DNA of 64,000 nucleotides from Lumnitzera littorea (GCA_024138015.1 JAMXBB010000009.1:12092442-12156441), one strand, 5' to 3'. Positions 24,826 through 37,409 are shown, counted from the stretch's first letter. Notes: a model not told the origin generated them from the sequence alone. Translations and numbers: made by a program.

Positions 24826-25314
24826 GTGTCGGAGATAATTATTATGCTCACACTCTTCTGGAAGCTGAAAAATTTTATGAAGTCCAAAGCTCGAGTATCC
24901 CTCTCGATAAATCCAACACTAATCAACATACATCACAAAGGGAATCGGATTTACACGGGATTTGTCGTATGTTACTAGATGTCCTATATGATGCCAACAT
25001 AGAACCAAAGTTGGTTGAGGGTGAAGCAAACCAGTCGGTATTGATTCGTGCATGCCATCTTGCACAACAACTGAAAGGCATTGAGACTATAGAACGACAA
25101 TGGAACGAGATCATAATTGTTTGGACAGAGGCACTTTTGTACTCTACTTATCACTCTAGTGGATATGATCATGCTAAGCAGTTGAGTTATGGAGGAGAGT
25201 TTCTCATTCATGTCTAGCTTCTCATGGCACATTTAGGCATATCTAAGCAGGTTAAATCTCCTGGGAAGAGTGCCTTTAAAAGGTTGGCCCACTTGTAAGG
25301 CTTATAACTATATC

Positions 25315-28300
25315 TATAAGCCTTATAAAATTAGTAGTTCGAATCTTAATTTAAATCCAAATATCCTAAATTATGTCATGAGTTGATAAGATTAGTAATA
25401 ATAAAATTTTATGAAATTTAATAAATCGAACATAGTATCGATAATAAAAACATTAGAAATTAATCGAAACCTAAATCATGCGCAAAAGCCCTAAATTTAA
25501 TCTACACGCAATTACTCGAAATTGAATTCGAACTTGATTGAAATCCTAAAACTATAATTTTAAATTTATAAAATAATTAAATATCACTCAATAGTGAGAT
25601 AATTGTAGTTGATTACAATTATCTACTAAATCGTGTAAAACTTTTAACGAAAACGTTAAAATAACTCGTAAAAATTATAATTGTAATGGATATCAATTAA
25701 ATTGATAAATTTTCATAAAATTCTAAAATTAATTTATAATTATTATTTTTATGATTTTTTATGTTTAGAAAAATTACATATAATTATTTCTAATTTCCTT
25801 TTTCTTCTATTTTCTTTCCTTTCTTTTTTTCTTCTTTTCTTTTCCCCTTCTATTTTTTTCCTTTCCTCCACGTGAATTGCAGCTGCATATTCAACTGCCC
25901 ATGTGATTTTTTTTCTTATACATGTGTCACATAATTAAGGGACAAAGGACAAAATAATAAAGTAAATGTCCTATCTTAATTAATGCCTAATCTAAGTGGA
26001 TGATCCTCTTAGTTTTTTTTATTTGTTTATTTCTACTGATGACATGCTGAATCTAGAAGAAGAAAAAATAAATAAAAACCAAACCGAACACATAAAGAGA
26101 AAAAAGGGGAAAAGAAGAATAAAAAGAAAAGCAAAGCAAAAAGAAAACAAAGACCAAGAATAAGAAGAAGAAGAAGAAGGAAATATTATTTCAATTAATT
26201 AAAAAGTTAGGTAAGTATGTGTTTAATTTCTTTGTACATATGTATATTATATAGTATGTGCATGTATATACTAAGTATTTTGTTATATATTACATGTACA
26301 TATATGTATGCATGAATAGATGAATATATATATGTATCTCTTTTATTTGTGTATAAACATATGTATATAGACATGTATATATATATATTATTATGTAGAA
26401 CATATGGTATATGTATATATATGTATGTATAAATAAGAATACATATGTAGGTATTTAGAATTTTCACTATTTAGGTATATATATATGCATGTACACGTAA
26501 ATATATATAGGTATGTGTGTATTATATATGTATGGATGATTAGTATTTGGTATATTATTTATATACATGTATTAGGTATTCTCGTATTTATGTGCTCATG
26601 TAAGTATTTCTTTATGTACATATGTGTATATATAGGTGGCATGATGATATGTATGTATATGTAAACACAGTATTTTATATTATATATATGTATATGTGTA
26701 CATGTATAAAATTAGGTATATGTATATAAAATATAAATACATCCATATTATACTTATATGTATAGTATATAGTATCTAATTAAAGTCAAAATAATTTATT
26801 ACATAAAGTATAGTATACATGTAAATGTACATATATGAATAGTGACGTATACATAAAAATACAAGTATAATTAAATAATGTATACAATATACCATTTTAT
26901 AAATAAAGAAATAAATATATGTATATATGCATAAATACCATAAATTAAAAAAAGACTTAATAATTAAGTAAATTAGAAAATTTAATAAAGTATAATCAGA
27001 AGTATTTTTATATATATTTATATCGTAAAATAGGAAATAATGGAAAATTCGAAATAAAAAAGTTCAAACTTGACATATGGCACTCTTACATGTTACCATG
27101 TCACTATTTATTATAAATTAATTAATTTTTGTAAATAATAATAATAACAATTAATTAATTAAATAGAAAAATAATTAAAGTAGAAAAAATTGAATTAGTA
27201 ATTCTAAAATCTCAAAAATAGGTAAAAATAAATAATTAGAGTAAAATAAGCTTAAAATAAGAAAATTATTAATTATATGATTTAAATAATTATTAAATTG
27301 TAAATATACTAAGAAAAAACTTAAATTAATATTTTATAACTTTTTAAATTAAAATAATAAATTTTGTGATACTTTTATATCACTATTTAAACTATAAGTC
27401 ACAATGTCCAAAAGGAACCTCACTATGAGAAAATATGCTAAAAAATGATCAAAATAGATTATAAGTTCATAACAATTTGAGCTAAATTGAAAAAGTTATA
27501 TGCGATTCGACCTTAACTCTAAGTTACCATCGAAATATTATGACCCCTGAGTCAATCATGGCTGGGTGAGTTTTTCCTAATAATTCCATACTTTCTTGTA
27601 TTTGTAATTAATGAATATAATTTGTGTATAATAATTAAATATTGTATGGAGTTGGGTTATGCTTATGTATGATATTATTTATTGATAGTGAATTTACTTT
27701 AGAGTATGATAACGTATTGATTGTTGATAGGACAATAGGAACTGATTGTCTATGACCTTATTGATCACTAAGTAATAAAACCTAATCTTACTCAACTTGA
27801 AAGAACTAACTCGAAACACACATAATCATACACCGCACATTTAATTTCGACCGTTACATTACATGAAAGTACAAAAGACCATACATGGGTTGGTTATTTA
27901 ATTGATATGGATTTCGTACGGTGTATATGTGCGATATGACCTTACCCTAGCTCGCAGGATCACTAGGCATTGGAGGCGCTAATTGCTTGGCTAAGGGTCG
28001 AGTCTAGAGGCCTCCGTTTAGGGGGTGAGTGAGGGCTGTATGAACCTACTCACAATCATACATAGAACTTGTTTTTGAGAAAATTAAGAATGGATATACT
28101 ATTACATTTTAAATACGAAACGCGGAGTTTTATTATGAGATAAGTTCTAATATGATACCCGGATTTGACTATGCCGATGTATCTCTAATCCTGACTTCGA
28201 AGGGCGTTAAATCTGAGTTGTATGCAATACCTGATCACCTGCATGTATTTGTTTGGCATACTGATTGACATGCATTCATTTGATTGAACTTAATTGATGT

Positions 28301-28770
28301 ATAACTGGATTGCTGTATGGTTGAGGGGATTATCTCATTAAGCTAGTTAGCTTATACCCTTGTAGTTTTCTTTTGTAGACTGATTTGTTTGTAGAGTCAG
28401 GCTGTTACATGCCCGAGGTTAGTTGTACATTAGGAGGTTGATGTGTAAGTAAGATATGATCGGAGTGTACTTGTGATAGTATATTTTGATTATGAATCTT
28501 ATTATGTAATGAAATGATATCAGTCTGAGTTAAGAAGTACCATAAACTTCTTATCTGTAAATTTCTATGAAATAGATGTGTTTTATATTTCTTTAGCTTG
28601 TTATTATTATCATGAAATGATATTGCTTATACTTATGTAACTCTTGGTTGTTAGTTGTAATTGTAGCCTTGTGTATTGTATAAAGGGTTATCGATTATAA
28701 AGGAAATCAATCTACAGTCTTTTATATGATATATGATGACTGCCACGACTAATCCTCTCAGGTCGTGACA
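25315..28770 (+). mobile_element. Solo LTR (S1), Ty3/gypsy type
   Basis: Flanked by a perfect ATATC duplication (25310-25314 and 28771-28775). The right end is GGTCGTGACA. The left end is TATAAGCC, probably a TG-to-TA change of the TGTAAGCC start seen at 62817. The 3' part is similar to the LTR at 44960-48785: both have AAAAAGTTATA-CGATT, a CATGGC-GTGAGT segment, TTTGGCATACTGATT and a TTTTGTAG step before the last 400 bp. No Gag or Pol is associated. It includes an (AAG)n patch near 26162-26180 and the TATATG-rich tract at 26215-26960. The right-hand 932 bp (27839-28770) lie in the sequence repeated across the assembly gap. Confidence 0.65.
26215..26960. repeat. TATATG/TACATA-rich low-complexity tract
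   Basis: About 750 bp dominated by alternating purine-pyrimidine words such as ATATGTATATATAG and ACATATGTATATAGAC without a fixed period. The 86-codon minus-strand frame at 26207-26467, made of Ile, Tyr, His and Met, is a by-product of this composition. Confidence 0.8.
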
Positions 28771-30341
28771 ATATCTAGATATCAATGTGCTTTGCTAAAG
28801 AAATAAGGATGCTACATGTGTCAATCAAGTTAATAAAAAACATATACCGTATCCATCTTGGTATTTTTTAGATATAGGTTTCAAAATAAATGTTATTGAA
28901 TTGAATGTAGTAGATGGTGGATGGTTAGTTGTTTTCTTTTGTTATCATTATTGTTGTTGTTGTTATTACTATTTCTTTTTGTGCATACTTTTCAATTTCT
29001 ATAAGATGTTGTTTTGAAGTCTATGTAGCTGATGGATGATTGTCGATTCTCATTGTTACTTGTGTGCTTCTTTATTTCTATATACATATACTCGTCTTTT
29101 CTTAAGTTGGCACATATCAACTATTTATCCAATTTGTCTCTTAGGAGACATCCAATAAATTTGGGATGAAATTACCTCTCCCATTTGCTTTAACATTATT
29201 TAGCATGATGTGCTCAAAATGATAAATGGATGAGTGCTCATCATTAAAAAACTATTGAAGGAATAAGAATGAGCGAACTACAAATCATCTTAGAGGATTG
29301 AAAAACTCTTATCATAAATCATCTCAAATGTTGGTAAATTTTATTGTACTAGCTTTAGTATTTTAGGTTGACTAGGTAATATTCATAGTAAGGTCAATCA
29401 AAGTTGTCAAACAAATAATTATTGCTGTTCATTGAAAAAAGAAAAAAAGGCCAATATGTGATGATATGAGAGATCAAAGAAAATAAGACCACCTTATCTT
29501 ATCTTAGGTTTTAAGAGATATTAAACCATTCATAAGAAGCAATTGACTAGGAAGCTCTCACTCCACTACCACCTTCATCATTACCGTGTACTTAGATTGG
29601 ATATTGGTAGGGAATCACATTTCCTTCCCAACCAAACATGTGTTTTGTGGTGAAATACATGTTTTATTTAATTATTAAGCCAAATAGTCATTAGTAATAC
29701 CTTAAGTGGGCACCAATGTTAAATAATCTAATAATCATATCAATGGAGTAAACATGCACAACACATGCCATCCCATGAAAACATAAATACCCTAGTATGT
29801 TTTAATCTACTAATGACTAATTAGAAAGTTCAATTACATATAACATGCATAGGTTGCAAATGAGCCCAACCAAGCCGGCTTTTGAAAGCTTAACTCAACT
29901 CATTTAAAAATTATTAATCTCAAACTTGAGTTAAGTTTTTATCAAGCTTACAAATTGAAGCTTGAGCTTAGATCATTTGGATAAACAAACTTTGTCTAAA
30001 GGTCGATCTCTGCTTATTTACTAATCGAGCTTCAGCTAAGTAGACTTAAAGTGAGCCAAACTCAAGTTTGTGCTTACAAGTTTAAATATATAAAATAAAA
30101 AATATATAAATAAATAGATTAAGGAATAGCGAATAAAGATTAGATTATATATTATATATTATTTTATAACATGATATATATTTATATACATATATTATTA
30201 TACAAATATTAGTTTTTGAATTTTAACAATATACAATATATAAGGAAAAAGGAAAAAGGGAAAAAATTGCAAGAAAAAGAAAAGAAAATAAATTCCAAAA
30301 GTATAAGCTTAGGAAAATAATCCTAAGATTATGGTAATTGA
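27839..30341 (+). repeat. 2,503-bp direct repeat, copy 1, ending at the gap
   Basis: Every line I compared matches 30758-33260 at a constant offset of 2,919 with no indel. The copy ends exactly where the N run begins. Its contents are the 3' part of solo LTR S1 and the non-coding DNA that follows. Confidence 0.9.
28776..30341. other. Non-coding DNA after S1; AGCTT-rich patch
   Basis: No gene found. At 29860-30070 there is a patch rich in AGCTT/GAGCTT words (GAAGCTTGAGCTTAGATC, CGAGCTTCAGCTAAG), a word pattern common in plant dispersed repeats. The same sequence appears again at 31695-33260. Confidence 0.5.
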
Positions 30342-30757
30342 NNNNNNNNNNNNNNNNNNNNNNNNNNNNNNNNNNNNNNNNNNNNNNNNNNNNNNNNNNN
30401 NNNNNNNNNNNNNNNNNNNNNNNNNNNNNNNNNNNNNNNNNNNNNNNNNNNNNNNNNNNNNNNNNNNNNNNNNNNNNNNNNNNNNNNNNNNNNNNNNNNN
30501 NNNNNNNNNNNNNNNNNNNNNNNNNNNNNNNNNNNNNNNNNNNNNNNNNNNNNNNNNNNNNNNNNNNNNNNNNNNNNNNNNNNNNNNNNNNNNNNNNNNN
30601 NNNNNNNNNNNNNNNNNNNNNNNNNNNNNNNNNNNNNNNNNNNNNNNNNNNNNNNNNNNNNNNNNNNNNNNNNNNNNNNNNNNNNNNNNNNNNNNNNNNN
30701 NNNNNNNNNNNNNNNNNNNNNNNNNNNNNNNNNNNNNNNNNNNNNNNNNNNNNNNNN
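30342..30757. other. Assembly gap (416 N)
   Basis: A run of 416 undetermined bases. Both open frames calculated across it are artefacts. The sequence to its left (27839-30341) is repeated immediately to its right. Confidence 1.
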
Positions 30758-33260
30758 ATTTAATTTCGACCGTTACATTACATGAAAGTACAAAAGACCA
30801 TACATGGGTTGGTTATTTAATTGATATGGATTTCGTACGGTGTATATGTGCGATATGACCTTACCCTAGCTCGCAGGATCACTAGGCATTGGAGGCGCTA
30901 ATTGCTTGGCTAAGGGTCGAGTCTAGAGGCCTCCGTTTAGGGGGTGAGTGAGGGCTGTATGAACCTACTCACAATCATACATAGAACTTGTTTTTGAGAA
31001 AATTAAGAATGGATATACTATTACATTTTAAATACGAAACGCGGAGTTTTATTATGAGATAAGTTCTAATATGATACCCGGATTTGACTATGCCGATGTA
31101 TCTCTAATCCTGACTTCGAAGGGCGTTAAATCTGAGTTGTATGCAATACCTGATCACCTGCATGTATTTGTTTGGCATACTGATTGACATGCATTCATTT
31201 GATTGAACTTAATTGATGTATAACTGGATTGCTGTATGGTTGAGGGGATTATCTCATTAAGCTAGTTAGCTTATACCCTTGTAGTTTTCTTTTGTAGACT
31301 GATTTGTTTGTAGAGTCAGGCTGTTACATGCCCGAGGTTAGTTGTACATTAGGAGGTTGATGTGTAAGTAAGATATGATCGGAGTGTACTTGTGATAGTA
31401 TATTTTGATTATGAATCTTATTATGTAATGAAATGATATCAGTCTGAGTTAAGAAGTACCATAAACTTCTTATCTGTAAATTTCTATGAAATAGATGTGT
31501 TTTATATTTCTTTAGCTTGTTATTATTATCATGAAATGATATTGCTTATACTTATGTAACTCTTGGTTGTTAGTTGTAATTGTAGCCTTGTGTATTGTAT
31601 AAAGGGTTATCGATTATAAAGGAAATCAATCTACAGTCTTTTATATGATATATGATGACTGCCACGACTAATCCTCTCAGGTCGTGACAATATCTAGATA
31701 TCAATGTGCTTTGCTAAAGAAATAAGGATGCTACATGTGTCAATCAAGTTAATAAAAAACATATACCGTATCCATCTTGGTATTTTTTAGATATAGGTTT
31801 CAAAATAAATGTTATTGAATTGAATGTAGTAGATGGTGGATGGTTAGTTGTTTTCTTTTGTTATCATTATTGTTGTTGTTGTTATTACTATTTCTTTTTG
31901 TGCATACTTTTCAATTTCTATAAGATGTTGTTTTGAAGTCTATGTAGCTGATGGATGATTGTCGATTCTCATTGTTACTTGTGTGCTTCTTTATTTCTAT
32001 ATACATATACTCGTCTTTTCTTAAGTTGGCACATATCAACTATTTATCCAATTTGTCTCTTAGGAGACATCCAATAAATTTGGGATGAAATTACCTCTCC
32101 CATTTGCTTTAACATTATTTAGCATGATGTGCTCAAAATGATAAATGGATGAGTGCTCATCATTAAAAAACTATTGAAGGAATAAGAATGAGCGAACTAC
32201 AAATCATCTTAGAGGATTGAAAAACTCTTATCATAAATCATCTCAAATGTTGGTAAATTTTATTGTACTAGCTTTAGTATTTTAGGTTGACTAGGTAATA
32301 TTCATAGTAAGGTCAATCAAAGTTGTCAAACAAATAATTATTGCTGTTCATTGAAAAAAGAAAAAAAGGCCAATATGTGATGATATGAGAGATCAAAGAA
32401 AATAAGACCACCTTATCTTATCTTAGGTTTTAAGAGATATTAAACCATTCATAAGAAGCAATTGACTAGGAAGCTCTCACTCCACTACCACCTTCATCAT
32501 TACCGTGTACTTAGATTGGATATTGGTAGGGAATCACATTTCCTTCCCAACCAAACATGTGTTTTGTGGTGAAATACATGTTTTATTTAATTATTAAGCC
32601 AAATAGTCATTAGTAATACCTTAAGTGGGCACCAATGTTAAATAATCTAATAATCATATCAATGGAGTAAACATGCACAACACATGCCATCCCATGAAAA
32701 CATAAATACCCTAGTATGTTTTAATCTACTAATGACTAATTAGAAAGTTCAATTACATATAACATGCATAGGTTGCAAATGAGCCCAACCAAGCCGGCTT
32801 TTGAAAGCTTAACTCAACTCATTTAAAAATTATTAATCTCAAACTTGAGTTAAGTTTTTATCAAGCTTACAAATTGAAGCTTGAGCTTAGATCATTTGGA
32901 TAAACAAACTTTGTCTAAAGGTCGATCTCTGCTTATTTACTAATCGAGCTTCAGCTAAGTAGACTTAAAGTGAGCCAAACTCAAGTTTGTGCTTACAAGT
33001 TTAAATATATAAAATAAAAAATATATAAATAAATAGATTAAGGAATAGCGAATAAAGATTAGATTATATATTATATATTATTTTATAACATGATATATAT
33101 TTATATACATATATTATTATACAAATATTAGTTTTTGAATTTTAACAATATACAATATATAAGGAAAAAGGAAAAAGGGAAAAAATTGCAAGAAAAAGAA
33201 AAGAAAATAAATTCCAAAAGTATAAGCTTAGGAAAATAATCCTAAGATTATGGTAATTGA
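30758..33260 (+). repeat. 2,503-bp direct repeat, copy 2, starting at the gap
   Basis: Begins at the first base after the N run and repeats 27839-30341. It then continues without a break into new sequence at 33261. The exact coincidence of both repeat edges with the gap points to two contigs that overlap but were not merged. Confidence 0.9.
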
Positions 33261-33269
33261 AATCCCTTT

Positions 33270-33475
33270 TTGAAAAGGCAATTTCTAAATTAACTAAAGA
33301 GGCGATTTCATCTTATTCGTGATGAAATCGACTCTTCAAAAAGCGAATTCAATTCATTTAAAAATTGCTCCTTCAAGAAGTGATTTTAATAGAAGGTGAA
33401 CTCGCCTCTTTAAAAGGTGATTTCATTATCTAATTTATGATGAAATCGCCTTTTTAAGAGACAAGTTTATCGAAA
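33270..33475. repeat. Cluster of hairpins built on GGCGATTTC
   Basis: Two imperfect stems: GAGGCGATTTCATC with GATGAAATCGACTC (about 33299-33334), and AAGGTGATTTCAT with ATGATGAAATCGCCTT (about 33414-33453). Between them are further degenerate copies (AAAGCGAATTC, GAAGTGATTTTA, ACTCGCCTCTT). No coding potential. Confidence 0.7.
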
Positions 33476-33479
33476 ATTG

Positions 33480-36235
33480 CCCCTACCCTGGCCCCCTCCC
33501 CCTAACCCCAAAGGCCAACTTTCATAAATAAGCGATCCAAATTCATACAACTTAACCCAACACCCCTACCCTTTTTACAATAGGCAATGTAATCTGTTTC
33601 AAAAATTCCCAACATAATCCAGACTCGAACAAAAATTAATTAAGCACTATTGAACTTCATAACACATATAGAGGCTAAAATCATTTGATATAGATACTTA
33701 TCAAGCATGGCATTTAATGGATAAAAGTTTGGGAAGACATAAGTAAAGTTAAACTTAGGAATATGTACAAATGTCTACAATGTTGACTATAAGTCCAAAT
33801 ATTTAGTAAATATGACCAATCATAACCTACTGCCTACATTACCTACATATGTAGGGACGTAATAGGTTGTGGCCAAGGATTAACGAAGGTAATAGTATCG
33901 AGGGTGGGTCTAAGTTGTTGAAAGATTGAAGGAATGTATGAAAAACAAAGAAAGTAAATAAACAACCCTTGAACAATTAAAAGGAACTCATGGCTTAACT
34001 CGATGTAGCGTACGAGTTGGCCTAGTGAGGGTACTTGCCACTTAGCCTTACTTTAGGGTTAAGATAAGAGTGAAGTAAACAAGCCATGAGCAATGTTTAT
34101 GAAAGGGAGTATATTCAATGTTAGAGAATGTAAGATGATATCTTGTGGCTATATATTACAAGGGTATTTATACCTAAAATGCTAAGGCATCTTACCTAAA
34201 ATGGAAAAGACTAAAAGAATAATGTCTAAAATAAGTCTGATATAAGGAATTTCCAAAAGGTATAATTGAAAATAAAACAAAAATGGGTATCTTATACGGA
34301 AAATTCTGTCATAGGGGGTCCTTGGATACGTAGTAGATGGTTAGTGGTTGTATGCCTTGCAAAAGATGGACAGCTCTTTAGCTAGCTTCGGTGTTATTGA
34401 ATGATGATTTTGAGCTAAGGTGATAGTTTAGTAATGTTGAGCTAACCAATTGATTCTTTCAAGGCAAATTAAGCTTGAACGTATTAGGTACAGGTCGGAT
34501 GAAGAGTTGGTCAGGTGTGCCCAATTGTTGATCAATTATACCTTTAGTCAATAATTAGTGACTATTGATGAGTACAAGAGGGTTCTGCTTAACCAAGGCA
34601 TCAGGTCACTAAACTGCAATAGCTCGGATTCCTCAGTTAGGCATAAGGAAAGAATTTGTTTAGCTATGCTTTCTAATCCTTATGCTTAGGTCAAGGGTTC
34701 AGTGGTCTGATTTCTATTAGGATGCCTCTCCTGTACATCTAGATCAGGCTAGGGTTAAACCATTTGACTTGCATCTAGCTGAGTAATTTGCACTCTATCC
34801 CCTAAGAAGGCATCGGACTCAATGTAATGCATAGGTATCGGAGTAGGATCAACTTACGTAAACCCCTTACCCATGTCAGCATCACAATCTCCTGGTCGTC
34901 CTATAAATGGAGTTATGGGAGTCTACATCTATCTAATGGAACCTTCCTGAACAGGGTGTGAAATTGGAAATGAGGTGCTATAGGAGATGCTGGTAGTGAG
35001 TAGTATGGCAGAGACACATCATCTCAAATTTGTAGGTCAGCCTCTTTAAGTCATTGACCTCTTCCATTCTACGACTACGTCCTGATGGCCCCTTCCCTGT
35101 TGTAGCTCATTCGATGGGGAGTTGTCGTGCTTTATATTTAGATCAAATACTGGTGGGTCACTTAAATGGATGCCTATAAGCTAATGGATGACATCATCTA
35201 CCTTATGCAACTTAGTTATTATGTCCTCATATGACATTTGAGGCAGTCTATGTGATATGGATTTGTAGATGAACACACAAACCTAATATCATGTATAGCC
35301 AAAAGGGCAGGTTTGGGCTACAAGATGCCTAAAAAAGTAAATGATAGTTGAGAGTGAGAAGGGGTTCCCATATGCCAACGATAAATATGATGCACCAACA
35401 CCTCATACATGCTCGGGTCACACTTGATATGACCCACAAGTATGATTAGAGGTCATTCACCACTAGTTCATGCTCAGTAGGCTAGATAAGAGTAGCTCAA
35501 GAGTAAGCAGAAGGATACTTGGCTCAAGAGTAAGCAGAAGGATACTTGGCTCAAGAGGGAATAAAAGTTCAGTATATTCTCTCTATATGACTCTTCTTTC
35601 GACTGTTATAATATGGGGGTATTTATAGTACCTAATTAGGGTAAGTCATAAATTATAGAAAATTACAAAAATTGATCCCTACTTACTAAACAAAAAGAAG
35701 AATAATTTATAGGAGATGCATGGAATCATGTAAAAGAACATCCTTTATTAGAAAGGACAGTATAGATGTCAAAAAAAAACAACACGCATGTGTTTCACTT
35801 AGTTTGAGGTTCTAATAACACTGTGAGCCGAATATGGATGGGCCTTTGATTAGGCTTGGTTGGCATTGGTAGTTCGGCACTTTGATTGCTAGGGTTGGAC
35901 AAAGGTTGGCTTGGGGATGACTCTTATTCAAGTTAGCATTAGATGGTCGGCTCTTGACAATTGTTAGCTTGGCCTCAGTACTGTGGAGATAGTTGTTTTC
36001 CTGATTTGGCGCTTAGACTAAGGAGTTATAGAGGGGTTAGATCTATAGGTCGGTTGTTCACCTCAGCAACTTCTTAGATGGTATAGAGAGCGAAGTAGCT
36101 CGGCATATCGGATTGGGGTAAACACTACTCTTTGGTGCTTAACTCACCTCGGACAACTCGGCAAACCATCTGACAAAGCCTTTAAGCTCTAGAGTGAGTG
36201 ATCAGTCCTTGATCTCTATCATCCCCTTTAAGTTG
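33480..36235 (-). mobile_element. LTR-like DNA, probably including the 3' LTR of element 1
   Basis: This is where, on the minus strand, DNA after the integrase of element 1 should contain its 3' LTR. Two similar segments each hold a GGGTATTTATA box (near 34165 and 35614) next to GAGTATATTC/CAGTATATTC-like DNA, suggesting two related LTR pieces. A 27-bp tandem pair lies at 35496-35549. Between them, about 34960-35380 on the minus strand reads as broken coding sequence (VDDVIH, SDPPVFDLNIKHDNSPSNEL) that I do not recognise. LTR ends could not be set. Confidence 0.35.
35496..35557. repeat. 27-bp tandem duplication
   Basis: CTCAAGAGTAAGCAGAAGGA plus TACTTGG occurs twice without change (35496-35522 and 35523-35549), followed by the start of a third copy (CTCAAGAG). 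Confidence 0.9.
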
Positions 36236-36239
36236 TTTA

Positions 36240-37398
36240 AGATTTAGGATCAAATCTGGTTTAGCTTCAGGTTATTCATCATCAGGAGTGTAAGGTTGGA
36301 GATTGGCAATGTTAAAAGATCTGAGACTCCATATCCTTCACATAATTTAATCTTATAGGCATTATAACTGATCTTTTCAAGCACTGTGAAAGGTTTGTTA
36401 GCTTTGGGAGACAACTTGCTCTTCCTCACGTTTGGGAACCATTCCTTACTGAGATGTATCTAGATTAAATCAGCTGGCTGAAATTCTCTCTTCCTCTGTC
36501 ATCGGCATCACTTCTCGAGCTTAGTATTAGCTTAGCTCAATTGTTCTACAACCTTCCGGCGCATGGCTTTGATGGCCTCAACTCTTTCAACGACTGGCTA
36601 GCCATCATCAAGCTTTGGTTGGGGTATTTGGTCTATTGAAAGCTTAAGGTTTAACCTATTGGCAATTTCGAATGGAGACATGCTTGTTACGTTTATAGGC
36701 AGTCTTGTTGTAGGCGAACTCAATGACTTACAAGCATAGATCCCAGTCGACCGTATTTCATCTGATAGCAATACACGGCAAAGTTCAATTAGTTCTATTG
36801 ACAACCTCAGTCTATCCATCGGTCTGTAGGTGGTAGGATGTGGTATACAATAGCTTGGTTCCCATTCGCCTCTAAAGTGTCCTACAGAAGTGGCTCATGA
36901 ACTTTGGGTCACGGTTTGAAACAATGGTTTTGGTACCTTCATAAAGCTTAATTATTTCCTGTAAGAAAAGAAAAGAGATAACTGAATCGTCATTATTTTT
37001 AGAGCAGGGCACGAAATGTGCTATCTTGCTGAATCAATCCACAACCACCATGATAGAGTCCTTCATCGGGACGTCCTTGGCAATCCTAACACGAAGTCCA
37101 TACTTAGCTTAGACCACGATTTGGTTAAGATGAGAAAGGGTAAATAAGGTCCTTGCTTAGCTTAGCTCTTTGCCTTTCGGCAAGTTGTACACTTCTCCAA
37201 CATAGATTATACGTTTCTCATCATTTTTTGCCAAAAGAATCTCACAGATAGTACTGCATGTGTTTGGCGGTAGCCAAAGTGTCTTGTTAATCCTCCTCTA
37301 TGCGTTTCGTACACTAGTAGTTCTCTCGTGGAATAGATCAAGATACATAACCTCCTTTTTTTGAATAAGTATCCGTCTTCTCTGTGATAGTCGTCCAT
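36240..37398 (-). pseudogene. Element 1 integrase, degraded
   Basis: Minus-strand integrase in broken pieces. The N-terminal zinc-binding region is at 37207-37398 (RELLVYETHRGGLTRHFGY, then FFWQKMMRNV). The core begins with MDFVLGLPRTS near 37080 and is then frameshifted. A MSPFEIANRLN segment is at 36600-36700. The C-terminal part has a RKSKLSPKANKPFTVLEKI block (about 36370-36440), which is the family's GPY-type region before the end of Pol. No chromodomain was recognised after it. Integrase inserts the element cDNA into the genome; this copy cannot make one. It follows the RNase H at 37410-37873 on the same strand. Confidence 0.8.
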
Positions 37399-37409
37399 CC
37401 TTCCTCACA

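Larger units (their letters stand above)
21848..25298 (+). pseudogene. DUF4220/DUF594 plant membrane protein pseudogene
   Basis: Remnant of a plant-specific multi-pass membrane protein of unknown biochemical role. Reading starts at the ATG at 21848 (PDSFRTQWKDWEVR, then a first hydrophobic helix). Family landmarks follow: VHLGGPDSITAYSLEDNELW, helices around YLAIAIILVGIL, TFVLTLGVLLAFCM and ITFIVILGLLL, then MEFSQSILIWHIATELL and a C-terminal DUF594 (LVEGEANQSVLIRACHLAQQ, QLSYGGEFLIHV). About 714 codons would be usual for the family. Two in-frame stops break it: TAA at 22112-22114 (codon 89) and TAG at 25215-25217, where relatives have Trp in HVWLLMAHLG; the frame then continues 26 codons to TAA at 25296-25298. 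A 1.3-kb non-coding block (23520-24825) is best read as an intron. A solo LTR begins 16 bp after the end. Sequencing error at either stop cannot be excluded. Confidence 0.85.

Noticed and set aside
24760..24978. 72-codon plus-strand frame overlapping the last exon
   Set aside because: Different frame from the DUF594 coding sequence, without family features.
26207..26467. 86-codon Ile/Tyr/His-rich frame
   Set aside because: By-product of TATATG-rich low-complexity DNA.
30331..30858. Long open frames made of undetermined residues
   Set aside because: They exist only because the N run has no stop codons.
35496..35557. CRISPR-like repeat
   Set aside because: Just two head-to-tail 27-bp copies with no spacers, in plant nuclear DNA.
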